This document shows, one piece after another, positions 43,966 to 55,540 of a stretch of 64,000 bases of DNA (positions within the stretch are counted from its first letter, which is position 1; every line of letters begins with the position of its first letter). The notes below the pieces were generated by a model that ran no database searches, was not told the DNA's origin, and saw only the letters and a list, made by a program, of their open reading frames with translations. The stretch lies in contig CM059192.1 of NCBI GenBank assembly GCA_030323885.1, forward strand, positions 1,247,001-1,311,000, in the 5' to 3' direction. The translations under genes and the position numbers were made by a program. The DNA comes from Branchipolynoe longqiensis. Taxonomy: Eukaryota > Annelida > Polychaeta > Phyllodocida > Polynoidae.

Positions 43966-43978
43966 CTGGTGGTCCCTC

Positions 43979-44616
43979 ATACCCCTGTCACATTACAACA
44001 TAATGAGCAAACGTTGACGTACTTTGGGTTATGTTATGATGACGTCAGAATGACGTTAGACTGATGTCGAGCTACGTCACGTTACGTCGTGTTACGTGGG
44101 CACACGTCAAAGTTTTGAACCTGTTCAAAACTTTCGACGTAACTCGAAAGTAAGGGTTTACGTTCGGCATACGTTCTGTACACGTTCGCCGAACGTCAAT
44201 GACGTTAAACAGACGTTAGTCAAATGCTGCTCACTACGTTCAACTACATTCCACTATGTTGACCCACATTAAACCCGGTGGAAACGTCCACGCAGCATAA
44301 TGGGAACGTCAGGAGAACGTCAGGAGAACTTATGTTCAACGTACGTTCAACGTTTCGCCACTGTGTCATGACGTATGTAACATCATGTAACATAGTTCTG
44401 GCGATGGAATAACGTTCATAACGTTCCGTGAGCGTAATGACGTTGTCCTCTCTTGTTGAGTGACGGTATCACTACGCTTTACCGAAGTTATGCTCTCGTC
44501 AACTATGCTGCATCCACGTTCAACTTGTGCCCAAATTTGCATACTATGCCGAGAAGTTCAACGTTCTTCACATTCTCCCTACACTGACGTTGTTACGTCA
44601 TTGTGTGACAGGGCCT
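43979..44616. mobile_element. MITE with CCTGTCACA ends and ACGTTC-rich interior
   Basis: Left CCCCTGTCACATTACAAC and right (inward) AAGGCCCTGTCACACAATG. The interior is a mosaic of ACGTT, GACGTCA and CGTTC motifs. The left terminus is degraded and no duplication is certain. Confidence 0.6.
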
Positions 44617-44644
44617 TAACCGTGACTGTCTGACACCCCACCCC

Positions 44645-44692
44645 TCTGCCCCTACCCCTACCCCTACCCCTACCCCTACCCCTACCCCCTCA
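44645..44692. repeat. (CCCCTA)n hexanucleotide repeat
   Basis: Seven near-perfect CCCCTA units; not the canonical CCCTAA telomere repeat. Confidence 0.9.
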
Positions 44693-44693
44693 A

Positions 44694-44857
44694 AGTAAAG
44701 CTTGTTTTATTTAACGTAGCCTATAGAGCGCATTGATTTTTATAATCGCTTTTGGATTCAAACATATGGTCATTTTGACATATTTCTTTGGAGGGAAACC
44801 TGCTGCCACCACATAGGCTACTCTTTCCTATAAGCAGCAAGGGGTCTTTTACATGCA
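44694..44857 (-). mobile_element. Lophotrochozoan-type SINE fragment (minus)
   Basis: Landmarks AAGCTTGTTTTATTTAACG, GAGCGCATTGATTTTTATAA, GAGGGAAACCTGCTGCC and AGCAGCAAGGGGTCTTTTAC occur in the same order as in a very common molluscan repeat I recall. Identification is from memory. Confidence 0.5.
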
Positions 44858-45003
44858 CTTTGTGTATTCAAACAGTTATTGCATGCCTTACTCTATATAC
44901 CATTTTTGTGTAAATAACCTTGAGTTGAAAAATGGCTGGAAGACCAGTGCTTTGGCACTGTCAAAAGACTTATTCAGAGGAATAAACATATTTACCACCA
45001 AAG
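44858..45003 (+). repeat. Dispersed hairpin-plus-polyA-signal repeat, copy C
   Basis: Homologous to 9314-9470, with stem CAGTGC-TTTG-GCACTG and AATAAA downstream. No minisatellite follows here. Confidence 0.7.
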
Positions 45004-45210
45004 GAAAATCTAATAAAATCAGGGCCTTGTTGTCACTGCATGACCACACTGGCCAGCGACCGACCTGGCCACTGGGCCCCGCAGGCTGACCCAGCTCCAG
45101 GACGCCGTCATCTGTCACGTGACTCGCCGTGTACAACATAGACAGGTACGCGCAAGAACGTGACCTAGTTCTGGGGACGGCGTCCGGCGGGTTTGTGCCA
45201 GTTTAGCAGA

Positions 45211-45452
45211 GGTTGGTTGGTTGTTGGAGTTTTACGTCCGGGCAACATCTAAGGTCATATCAGGACGCGTACCGACTTGTGACAGTGCACACTCATGGTG
45301 ACTTTATAATGCTGCCCCATTGTGAAATCAAGCCGCCTGCACCATGACATGATATCCCACTCAGTCACATTATCCTGACACTGAGCCAACCAGTCCTTGC
45401 CCTATCCTAGTAATGCCAAGCGCCTGGCTAGGAAGCGAAAAGTACCATGTTA
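45211..45452 (-). mobile_element. SINE tail and body (minus), head missing
   Basis: Runs from GGTTGGTTGGTTGTTGGAG to GGCTAGGAAGCGAAAAGTAC. Confidence 0.8.
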
Positions 45453-45474
45453 GGCAATCGCCATTAACTAATTA

Positions 45475-45541
45475 ACAAGTCGGTACCTGCCCTGATATGA
45501 CCTTAGGTGTTGCTAGGACGTACAACTTCAACAACCAACCA
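45475..45541 (+). mobile_element. SINE tail (plus), inverted against the preceding copy
   Basis: ACAAGTCGGTACCTGCCCTG through ACAACTTCAACAACCAACC; about 22 bp separate it from the minus copy. Confidence 0.8.
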
Positions 45542-46808
45542 TCCACTGTCTGGCTTCTTTTGCTGTCCGCAGGAACCTATGAAAGAGTTATGGGTCTTGC
45601 ATATTCTTCAACACTGAAATATTGATTTATGAAAAAAAAGAAGGATTTCTCCCCGCTGAATCCCTTGTCAAGTGTCAAGTGTCAAGTGTCAAATTGTAAC
45701 CAACCTATTTACTTCCCCCCCCCCCCCCCCCAATTTGAGTTGATATTTTTTTTAACAATTTTGTCATGTGGATGAAGAAAATTGGAAATATTGCATCTAG
45801 TGCAAGGATACAAACACACCTTGCATTCTGGTTAGTGTGCTAACCATTTAACCACCTAGGATCCCTAATGCAATCGCCCTATCCACGTCCGCCTGTCTAC
45901 GTGGCTCCTGGCCTGAGAGGTCATTGCAGACTGCTACAAACTTATCAAATCAAAAAGCGAAAGCCTTGCGTCCAGCCTCTGACCCTAGCCGCCTTGTGTG
46001 AGAGCTTGCTTTGGGGGGGGGGAGGTTGTAACCTTACGGTGGTTACCTGCTGCAAAACTGCAGCAATATAGAAAGGCCCCGATAAATCAGTCCAATCTTT
46101 GCTTGAAGATAATCTTCAGGTGGGACCGTTGTAGAAGCTGGGGATGTCTTTACAACATTCAAAACGACGAATCGTTGGAGCAGCCCCGAATCACTCCTGT
46201 CTGGCGGTAGCAGAGCACTCGTATCCAGTAACAGCAGCAAGGTTCAGGAGGAAGGGACGGGTAAAGGTGGGTCCAGCAGGTTCCAACAGCAAGAACAAAG
46301 CGAGAGAAATGATAAGGGAGAGTGCCCCACCCAAGCAAACAACTCCCTTGATATCGGAGAGAAGTAAGCCCGGGAGAGAAAAAATGGGTAGAGTATAGGA
46401 CACAGAAATGAGGAGAGTTGAGTCAAAGGACCGTGTCTCTTTGCTCTATGGTGATCAGCCGGCGAGCCAAAGACCCGGACAGAGTAAGAGTAGAAAGTGA
46501 AATGCTGGTGGGCTCCCCCTCCTGGAACTTTTTTCAGAGAGTATCAAGGAGGTGCATGGCCAGCAGACAGGATATAGAGAGGTGTGGACGAAGTGCGGTC
46601 CGGATAGCAAGTGTCTCTGAGTGTGTGAGAGGTCTGGTCTACTTGCGGAGCAGTCGGCTGTCACACTGTCCCAACACAATTCTATTCACTCACCATTAGA
46701 AGTGTGGTCTACTTCCTGTGACTGGTCAGCCTTGCATTAGAGCCCGTCTCCTTAACAAGACTGAATGGTCACACTCTCCCCACACAACTCTAACCACCTC
46801 CCATTAGG
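45542..46808. other. Intergenic sequence, no gene recognised
   Basis: Mostly unique-looking, with AAGTGTC triplication near 45670, a C run at 45714-45732 and a G run near 46013. Several open frames of 60-93 codons show no motif I recognise; a decayed element is possible. Confidence 0.45.
45795..45872 (-). mobile_element. tRNA-like head of another SINE or a tRNA pseudogene
   Basis: Minus strand carries CCTAGGTGGTTAAATGGTTA (A-box-like) and GTGTTTGTATCC (B-box-like). No cloverleaf was confirmed. Confidence 0.35.
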
Positions 46809-46810
46809 AC

Positions 46811-47176
46811 CAGACGGGATGGCTGAATGAGTTGAGCGTCCGTATCCAGTTTTGGTAGATTGTGGGATTCTAAACCACAGGTTTGAACCATGGTCGAGTC
46901 AAACTAATGACTTAAAAAATTATACTTGTCACTTCCTAGTCAGGTGCTCAGCATTAATTAATTTAATAGAGCAAGGACTGGTTGGCTCAGTGTCAGGATA
47001 ATGTGAGTGTCAGGATAATGTGACTGGGTGGAATATTAGGTCATGGTGCTGGTAGCCTGGTGTCCCAGTGGGGCAGCACTATAAGGTCACCATGAGTGCG
47101 CACTGTCACAAGTTGGTACACTTCCTGACATGACCTTAGATGTTGCCAGGATGTACAACTCCAACAACCAACCAAC
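46811..47176 (+). mobile_element. SINE, full length
   Basis: Head GGATGGCTGAATGAGTTGAG and GGTTTGAACC, complete body and tail. It carries an internal 18-bp duplication of GTGTCAGGATAATGTGA. Confidence 0.85.
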
Positions 47177-47386
47177 GTTCGATTAGAGACGCGGTGTGCC
47201 TGATGAGACAAGACGCTGGGCAATGTACAGAAAGAAGCGCTCTCCACTCACAGCCACACATCATCTCTGGGGCGCGCCATGTGCCAGTTCTGCTTGGAGA
47301 GTGTGCGAGGGCGGCGGGGGCGTTGGTGCTGCTGCTCGTGCCTCGGGGCGGAGAGTGCGCGCGCAGCATGTGCTATGAGAGCAGGG

Positions 47387-47442
47387 TGGTGGGTGGTGGG
47401 TGGTGGGTGGTGGGTGGTGGGTGGTGGGTGGTGGGTGGTGCC
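47387..47442. repeat. (GGTGGGT)n heptanucleotide repeat
   Basis: About seven perfect units on the plus strand, giving many GGG triplets. Confidence 0.93.
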
Positions 47443-47499
47443 TGTGTCGTTTCTTACCCGCGCACATTGATTTCGGCACAGGAGGCTTTTGAGCAGCTC

Positions 47500-48780
47500 T
47501 GTCACTGATTCCTTATGGGTGGTGCAGTGTGAGCCGTAAGTGTAAGCAGTACAGTGTGAACAGTGCAGTGTGAGCCGTGTGTATGAGCAGTGCAGTGTGA
47601 GCAGTACAGGGTGCACAGCGCAGTGTGAGCAGTATGTATGAACAGTGCAGTCTGAGCCGTATGTATGAGCAATGCACTGTGAGCAGTATGTGTGAGCGGT
47701 ACAGTGTGAACAGTGCAGTGTGAGTAGTAAGTGTGAGCAGTATGTGTGAGCGGTGCAGTGTGAACAGTGCAGTGTGAGCCTATGTATGAGTAGTGCACTG
47801 TTAGCTGTATGTATGGGCAGTGCAGTGTGAGTAGTGTGAGCAGTATGTTTGAGCGGTCAAGTGTGAGAGCCATATGTGTGACCAGTGCAGTGTGAACCGT
47901 ATGTATGAGCAATGCACTGTGAGCAGTATGTGTGAGCGGTACAGTGTGAACAGTGCAGTGTGAGCCTATGTATGAGCAGTGCAGTGTGAGTAGTAAGTGT
48001 GAGCAGTATGTGTGAGCGGTGCAGTGTGAGAGCCATATGCGTGAACAGTGCAGTGTGAGCCGTATGTATGAGCAATGCAGTTTGAGCAGTATGTATGAGC
48101 AGTGCAGTGTAGTGTGAGTGAGCCATATGTGTGAACAGTGCAGTGTGAGCCGTATGTATGAGAATGCAGTTTGAGCAGTATGTATGAGCAGTGCAGTACA
48201 GTCTGTAGTATGAGTGGTGCACTGTGAGCGAACTGTATGCGTGAACAGTGCCATGTGAGCAGTGCAGTGTGAGCAGCACCGTGTGAGCAGTGCAGTGTGA
48301 GCAGTCCAGTGTGAGTGGTGCAGTGTGAGTGAGCCATATGTGTGAACAGTGCAGTGTGAGCCGTATGTATGAGCAATGGAGTGTGAGCAGTATGCGTGAA
48401 CAGTGCAGTCTGAGCAGTGTAGTGTGAGTAGTGCAGTGTGAACAGTGCCATGTGAGCAGAGCAGTGCAGTGTGTGCATTACCGTGTGAGCAGTACCGTGT
48501 GAGCAGCTAGCGATGCAGTGTGAGAGGTATGGTGTGAGAGGTATGGTGTGAGCGGTGCAGTGTGAGTGGTGCAGTGTGAGCGAGCCATATCTGTGTGAAC
48601 AGTGCAGTGTGAGCAGTATGTGAGCAGTGCAGTGTGAGCCGTATTATGAGCAGTACAGTGTGAGCAGTGCAGTGTGAATAGTGCAGTGTGAGCAGTGCAG
48701 TGTGAATAGTGCAGTGTGAGCAGTATGTGTGAACAGGGCATTGTGAGCGGTGGGGCGTCAACAACCAGTGTGAGCTGAAC
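47500..48780. repeat. Irregular GTGAGCAGTGCAGT minisatellite
   Basis: Units of GTGAGC[A/C]GTATGTATGAGC and GTGAACAGTGCAGT in variable order; no fixed long period. Confidence 0.9.
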
Positions 48781-48799
48781 CATTATGCAGTGATCAGTC

Positions 48800-49180
48800 C
48801 TGTATGTACCGTTTAGTGTGAACAGTTCAGTGTTGACAGTTCAGTGTGAACAGTTCAGTGTGAACAGTTCAGTGTGAACAGTTCAGCATGAAACGTTCAG
48901 CGTGAACAGTTCAGTGTGAACAGTTCAGCATGAACAGTTCAGTGTGAACAGTTCAGCGTGAACAGTTCAGCGTGAACAGTTCAGCGTGAACAGTTCAGCG
49001 TGAACAGTTCAGCGTGAACAGTTCAGCGTGAACAGTCCATCGTGAACAGTTCAGCGTGAAACGTTCAGCGTGAACAGTTCAGCGTGAGCAGTTCAGTGTG
49101 AACAGTGCAGTGTGAACAGTGCAGTGTGAACAGTTCAGTGTGAACAGTTCAGTGTGAACAGTTCAGCGCAAGCAGTCAGA
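48800..49180. repeat. 14-bp minisatellite (GTGAACAGTTCAGC)n
   Basis: About 27 units, continuous in style with the preceding array. Confidence 0.93.
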
Positions 49181-49380
49181 CGTGAACCTTTCACTGCGCA
49201 CACTCAAGTATGAGCATTTCGTCACGGACCCAATATCACAAGTGGTATGTATCCATGTCGGCGGGGTGGGTGTGCGCACAGTGAGCAGGTCTGAGTCGTT
49301 CCGCATGAGTGGAGCAGCATGGCACATTAAGCAGAGCAGATGGAACTTCTGGCCAACTCACCGAACACTATCTATCTAAT

Positions 49381-49675
49381 CCCGTGCTGGTAGTTCGTGG
49401 GGTCGTGGGTTCGAACCCTGGTCGAGTCAAACCAATGACTTAAAAATGTATACTTGTCGCTTCCTAGCCTGGCGCTCAGCATTATTAGGATAGGACAAGA
49501 ACTTGTTAGTTCAGTGTCAGGTTAATCTGACTGAGTGGGATATCGGGTCATGGTGTCGGCGGCCTGGTTTCCCAGTGGGACAGCACTATAAAGTCGCCAT
49601 GAGTGCACACTGTCACAAGTCAGTACCCATCCTGATATGACCTTAGATGTTGCTAGGACGTAAAACAACAAACAA
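49381..49675 (+). mobile_element. SINE with 14-bp target-site duplication
   Basis: ACTATCTATCTAAT occurs at 49367-49380 and again at 49676-49689. Between them lies a SINE whose head is truncated before the A box but keeps GGGTTCGAACCC, with a full body and tail ending AAACAACAAACAA. The duplication is direct evidence of LINE-type retroposition. Confidence 0.9.
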
Positions 49676-49714
49676 ACTATCTATCTAATGAGTCCGTTAG
49701 TGTAAGCAGTTCAG

Positions 49715-49998
49715 TTCAGTTCAGAAGTCATTGGTTTGAACCCTGCTCGAGTCAAACCAATGACTTAAAATTTGATACTTGTCGCTTCCTAGCCAGACAC
49801 GCGGCATTACTAGGATAGGGCAAGGACTGGTTGACTAAGTAGCGGGATAATATGACTGAGTGTGCTATACGGTCATGGTGTTGGTGGCCTTATTTCTGAG
49901 TGGGGTAGCATTATAAAGGCACCATGAGTGTCACAAGTCTGTACCCGTCCTGATCTGACCTGAGATGATCCCAGGATGTTAAAAAACTAATCAACCAC
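49715..49998 (+). mobile_element. SINE, head-truncated and diverged
   Basis: GGTTTGAACCCTGCTCGAGTC, body landmarks and a degraded tail (ATGATCCCAGGATGTTAAAA). Confidence 0.8.
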
Positions 49999-50024
49999 AT
50001 GAGAACCCGGTAAGTAAGGTAGGG

Positions 50025-50465
50025 TCTCTGAGTGGCTCTTTGTGAGCAGCTCTTTGTTAGAAGCTCTCTGTGAGCGGCTTTGTGAGCGGCTCTTTGTGAA
50101 CAGCTCTTTGTGAGCGGCTCTTTGTGAGTAGCTCTTTGTGAGCAGCTTTGTGAACAGCTCTTTGTGAACAGCTCTTTGTGAGCGGCTCTTTGTGAACGGG
50201 TCTTTGTGAGCGGCTCTTTGTGAGTAGCTCTTTGTGAGCAGCTTTGTGAACAGCTCTTTGTGAACGGCTCTTTGTGAACGGCTCTTGGTGAGGGGCTCTT
50301 GGTGAGCGGCTCTTGGTGAACAGCTATCTGTGAATAGCTCTTTGTGAACAGCTCTTTGTGAGCAGCTCATAGAAATGTTTGTTAGAGGCGATTTGTGAGC
50401 AGCTCTTTGTGAGCAGCTTTGTGAGCAGCTTTGTGAGCGGCTCTTTGTGAGCAGCTCTTTAGTAG
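50025..50465. repeat. 15-bp minisatellite (GCTCTTTGTGAACAG)n
   Basis: About 29 units with GAGCGG/GAACAG/GAGTAG variants; some units lack the CTC. Confidence 0.93.
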
Positions 50466-50786
50466 CAGCTCCTCTTGCTCGTCACGTGACTGCTGGCATT
50501 GGGCACACACTTGTGTTCTGTTCAAAGGAAGCTGGTTTGGGCATGCGCCGAGACATAATGTGTCGACATGTCAGGCACCAGGCGAGGCACCAGGCGAGGT
50601 CCCTGGTGAGGAGCCTGGTGAGGTGCCTGGTGCCTCACCAGGCAATGTGCCTGGTGAGGAGCCAGGCAACAACAGGCGCCGGCGAGGTGCCACATGCTCC
50701 AGTCAACCACTAATACTGTGATATTTTTATACGGTAATATCATCATCATCATGCTGTCGGTCACGACGCGACAAAGATTGCTTTCA
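50466..50786. other. Spacer with short GGTGCCTGGTGAGG repeats
   Basis: 50570-50690 holds several copies of GAGG.GCCTGGTGAGG and its near inverse CACCAGGC. Nothing coding is seen. Confidence 0.6.
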
Positions 50787-50925
50787 TTACTTGACTGCCG
50801 CTCTCCATTTAGCTCCCTGCTGTGAGAGTTGCGTCCATGAGTTGGTCTTAATGTCTCTCAGCTGCAGGTTTCTCTTGACGGTATCCTTGAACCGGAGACG
50901 AGGGCGCCCTCTCTCTCTCAACATT
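50787..50925 (-). pseudogene. 3' end of a non-LTR retrotransposon ORF2
   Basis: Minus-strand frame ending at TAA (50787-50789) contains RPRLRFKDTVKRNLQLRDI, then SWTQLSQQGAKWRAAVK before the stop. This matches the C-terminal pattern (R.KD..K.L...I....W...A.....WR) of many animal LINE proteins. Only the last ~45 codons remain. Confidence 0.65.
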
Positions 50926-51354
50926 TCATGAAAGCTGCCTGCAAAAGTGTTGAAGTGCTGCTAGCTTTTGCAAGTTACCAGCGGCGCTCTCTCGGGGAGC
51001 AAATAGAGGTTTCACACCGGCAAGAACATGTCAAGACAGGCGCAAAACTATTTGTCCCTGCAGTGGCTGGTCGGGTGATTTTGGGAGTTCCATACATCAA
51101 CCGCCCTTAATGCTGCCACAGTGACATGGTTTTCTGTTTAGGGTTTGCTCCCTTAGCCTTCGGTTCTGTCAAGAACCTGTACCACAAGGCAGTGGTTTAC
51201 AACTCTGCAAGGCAGGGATGTCAAACTCCCTGAGGTATTGCTATACCTGCAATACCTGCATACACGGTAATAACACCGAGTTATTGTGTCATCTTCACCA
51301 ATGACTCCCCCGTTGAGCATGCGCATTGAGCTTGTACCTACAACATTACTCATT
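50926..51354. other. Intergenic sequence, no gene recognised
   Basis: A 60-codon open frame at 50928-51110 has no recognisable motif. Confidence 0.4.
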
Positions 51355-51800
51355 AGTTCTTGCCAATGCCTTCAGAGGGCAGGTTGGTGGTAGAAATCCT
51401 CTATAGACCTTTTCCACAAAGCATGCTGCACAGTTCGCTGCTACCCGCAACATTAGTTCTTCGACAGCCCTCAGAGGGCGGGTTGGTGGTGCAAATCCTC
51501 TATAAGACCTTTTCCACAAAGCATGCTGCACAGTTCGCTGCTACCCGCAGCGTTAGTTCTTCCACTGCCCTCAGAGGGAGGGTTGGTGGTGCAAATCCTC
51601 TATAGCCCTTTTCCACAAAGCATGCTGCACAGTTCGCTGCTACCCGCAACGCTAGTTCTTCGACAGCCCTCAGAGGGCGGGTTGGTGGTGCAAATCCTCT
51701 ATAAGATCTTTTCCACAAAGCATGCTGCACAGTTCGCTGCTACCCGCAACATTAGTTCTTCGACAGCCCTCAGAGGGCGGGTTGGTGGTGCAAATCGTCT
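51355..51800 (+). repeat. ~100-bp tandem repeat
   Basis: Four to five copies (TTTTCCACAAAGCATGCTGC at 51410, 51510, 51609 and 51709), each with CCTCAGAGGGCGGGTTGGTG. Diverged copies occur at 52620-52775 and, inverted, at 19868-20115. Confidence 0.92.
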
Positions 51801-51829
51801 GCGGGCTGCTGGTTCCGGTGCACAACAGT

Positions 51830-52015
51830 GTCAGGGAGTGTTGTGGTGGCGCCACCTGGTGTCGGGGAGTGTTGTGGTGGCGCCACCTGATGTCGAGTAG
51901 TGTTGTTGTGGTGCAACCTGGTGTTGGGTAGTGTTGTGGTGGCGCCACCTGGTGGCGTGGTGTTGTGATGGCGCCACCTGGTGTGAGGTAGTGTTGTGGT
52001 GGCGTGGTGTCATAT
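51830..52015. repeat. ~32-bp tandem repeat (GTGTTGTGGTGGCGCCACC)
   Basis: About six units; each contains the palindrome GGTGGCGCCACC or a variant. Confidence 0.92.
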
Positions 52016-52258
52016 GCCTGGCGCTGCTGGGTCCTGGTGGGAAGGCGCTATCAATAACACTAACACTACCAGCCGTAGTACCACGTGACACCTGGTGCGT
52101 CTGGAGAGTGTTCACAACGAGGCTCACACCACCACCTCCCACTTCTGGTCTGCAGTCTCTGGCGCGTGACGTCATGCCGGCTCCATGTGTTTGAAAACTT
52201 ATTGAATTGGCAATTAATTTTTTTTTAATTCGAAGAAGCAACAACACGGTGAATAATG

Positions 52259-52580
52259 TTGTTTGTTGTTTTACCTTCTAGCAACATCTAGGGTCATATC
52301 AGGATGGGTACCGACTTGTGGCAGTGCACACTCCTGCTGACTTTATAGTACTGCCCCACTGGGAGACTGGATCGCTGGCAGCATGACTCGATATCCCACA
52401 CACATTATCCTGACACTGAGCTAACCAGTCCTTGTCCTATCCTATTAATGCCGATCGCCAGGCTAAGTAGCAACGAGTATCAATTTTATAAGTCGTTGGT
52501 TTGACTTGGCTGGTATTCAAACTCCTAACTTTCCACACGGGAAGCCTTCGCTCTACCGATTAGGCCACCGTGCCCGGTGC
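52259..52580 (-). mobile_element. SINE, full length (minus)
   Basis: Tail GTTTGTTGTTTTACC, complete body and tRNA-like head (minus strand GGTGGCCTAATCGGTAGAG). Confidence 0.85.
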
Positions 52581-52619
52581 GAGGAATAATAGACACAGAC
52601 AGTGACCTGTTACCAACAA

Positions 52620-52775
52620 CACTAGTTGTTGGCACTGCCATCAGAGGGCAGGTTGATGGTGAAAATCCTCTATCAAACGTTTTTCACAGAGCATGCTGCA
52701 CACTCGGCTACTACTAGTAACAGTCGTCCGTTACACTGCTGTTGGAGGGTGGTGTTGTGGTGGAAATTGTCTATA
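52620..52775 (+). repeat. Diverged copies of the ~100-bp repeat
   Basis: CATCAGAGGGCAGGTTGATG and TTCACAGAGCATGCTGCACA, then a second half-unit. Confidence 0.75.
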
Positions 52776-52789
52776 ACAAGCACACACAT

Positions 52790-54970
52790 ACTGACACTCA
52801 AACTGTCAGATATCCCTACACATATACTGACACACATACTGACACACATACTGACACATATACTGACACACATACTGACACATATACTGACACACATACT
52901 GACACATATACTGACACATATACTGACACATATACTGACACATATACTGACACATATACTGACACATATACTGACACATATACTGACACATAATTTGACA
53001 CATATACTGACACACATACTGACACGTAATCTGACACATATACTGGCACATATACTGACACTTATACTGACACATATACTGACACACATACTGACACATA
53101 TACTGACACATATACTGGCACATATACTGACACTTATGCTGACACATACTGACACATATACTGACACTTATACTGGCACATATACTGACACATATACTGG
53201 CACATATACTGACACATATACTGACACTTATACTGACACATATACTGACACACATACTGACACACATACTGACACATATACTGACACATATACTGACACA
53301 TATTCTGACACATATACTGACACATATTCTGACACATATACTGACACACATACTGACAGGTAATCTGACACATATACTGACACATATACTGGCACATATA
53401 CTGACACATATACTGACACATATACTGACACACATACTGACACATATACTGGCACATATACTGACACATATACTGACACATATACTGACACACATACTGA
53501 CACATATACTGACACATATACTGACACATATACTGACACATATACTAACACATATACTGGCACATATACTGACACTTATACTGACACATATTCTGACAGG
53601 TAATCTGACACATATACTGACACATATACTGACACACATACTGACACATATACTGACACACATACTGACACACATACTGACAGATATACTGACACACATA
53701 CTGACACATATACTGACACATATACTGACACATAATCTGACACATAATCTGACACATAATCTCACACATATACTGACACACATACGGACACTTATACTGA
53801 CACATATACTGACACACATACTGACACATATACTGACACTTATACTGACACATATACTGGCACATATACTGACACTTATACTGACACATATACTGACACA
53901 TATACTGACACATATACTGACACTTATACTGGCACATATACTGACACATATACTGGCACATATACTGACTCATATACTGACACACATACTGACACATATA
54001 CTGACACATATACTGACACATATACTGACACATATACTGACACACATACTGGCACATATACTGACACATATACTGACACATATACTGACACATATACTGA
54101 CACATATACTGACACATATACTGACAAATATACTGACACATATACTGACACACATACTGACACATATACTGACACATATACTGACACATATACTGGCACA
54201 TATACTGACACTTATACTGACACACATACTGACACACATACTGACACATATACTGACACATATACTGGCACATATACTGACACTTATGCTGACACATATA
54301 CTGACATACATACTGACACATATACTGACTCATATACTCACACACATACTGACACACATACTGACACACATACTGACACACATACTGACACATATTCTGA
54401 CACATATACTGACACATATACTGACACACATACTGACACATATACTGACACATATACTGGCACATATACTGACACATATTCTGACACATATACTGACACA
54501 TATTCTGACACATATACTGACACACATATTGACACATATACTGGCACATATACTGACACATATACTGACACAGATACTGACACATATTCTGACACATATG
54601 CTGACACATATTCTGACACATATACTGACACATATACTGGCACATATACTGGCACATATACTGACACATATACTGACACACATACTGACACACATACTGA
54701 CACGTAATCTGGCACATATACTGACACACATACTGACACACATATTGACACATATACTGACACATATACTGACACTTATACTGACACACATACTGACACA
54801 CATACTGACACACATACTGACACATATACTGGCACATATACTGACACATATACTGACACATATACTGACACACATATTGACACACATACTGACACGTAAT
54901 CTGGCACATATACTGACACATATACTGGCACATATACTGACACATATACTGATGCATATACTGACACATA
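52790..54970. repeat. 12-bp minisatellite (ACACATATACTG)n
   Basis: About 180 units over 2.2 kb with point variants such as ACACACATACTG, GCACATATACTG and ACACGTAATCTG. Longer blocks (for example TGACACGTAATCTG followed by several units) recur, suggesting segmental amplification. All long frames here are artefacts. Confidence 0.96.
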
Positions 54971-55087
54971 TCCAAGGACACACTAACATTCCGACACACA
55001 CACACACGCATGTAGACGAACGACGACACACTCACTCACACTCGCACCCACATACCCACTAACACACACTCTCACATCTCAACGCCC

Positions 55088-55415
55088 TCAACCAATTGAT
55101 GACTTATAAACTTGATACCTTTCGCTTCCTAGCCTGGCGCTGAGTTCGGTTCCCGGTCCAGTCAAACCAATAACTTATCAAATGGATACTTGTCGCTTCC
55201 TAGCCTGGCACTCGGCATTAATAGGATAAGGCAATGACTGGTTAGCTCAGTATCAGGATACTATGACTGAGTGGGATACCAGGTCATGGTGCCAATGACC
55301 CAATTTCCCAGTGGGACAGCATTATAAAGTCGCCTTGAGTGCACACTGTCACAAGTCGGTACCTCTCCTGATATGACCTTAGGTGTTGCCAGGAAGTAAA
55401 ACTCCAACAGCCAAC
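55088..55415 (+). mobile_element. SINE with internal 5' duplication
   Basis: The segment CTTCCTAGCCTGGCGCT appears before and after the B-box-like GTTCGGTTCCCGGTCC, as though two truncated copies were joined at 55140; normal body and tail follow. Confidence 0.75.
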
Positions 55416-55540
55416 CAACTAATCAGCTCAGCTCACGTCAACCTAAATCATTTAGTATGGTTTACACACCATCACACACAAGCGGTCACCACGCACCAAC
55501 TTGCACACACGCACAAGTGCATGTTTTTAATTGTTAATAT

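Noticed and set aside
46144..46699. Short frames of 70-93 codons as host exons
   Set aside because: No motif, no splice-site pattern I trust, and both strands are equally open.
50928..51110. A 60-codon plus-strand frame next to the LINE 3' end
   Set aside because: Too short, no recognisable motif, and no relation to the LINE fragment on the minus strand could be shown.
52626..55062. Cys-Gln-Tyr-Met and Ile-Leu-Thr-His repeat frames up to 496 codons
   Set aside because: The 12-bp array keeps several frames open; no coding evidence.
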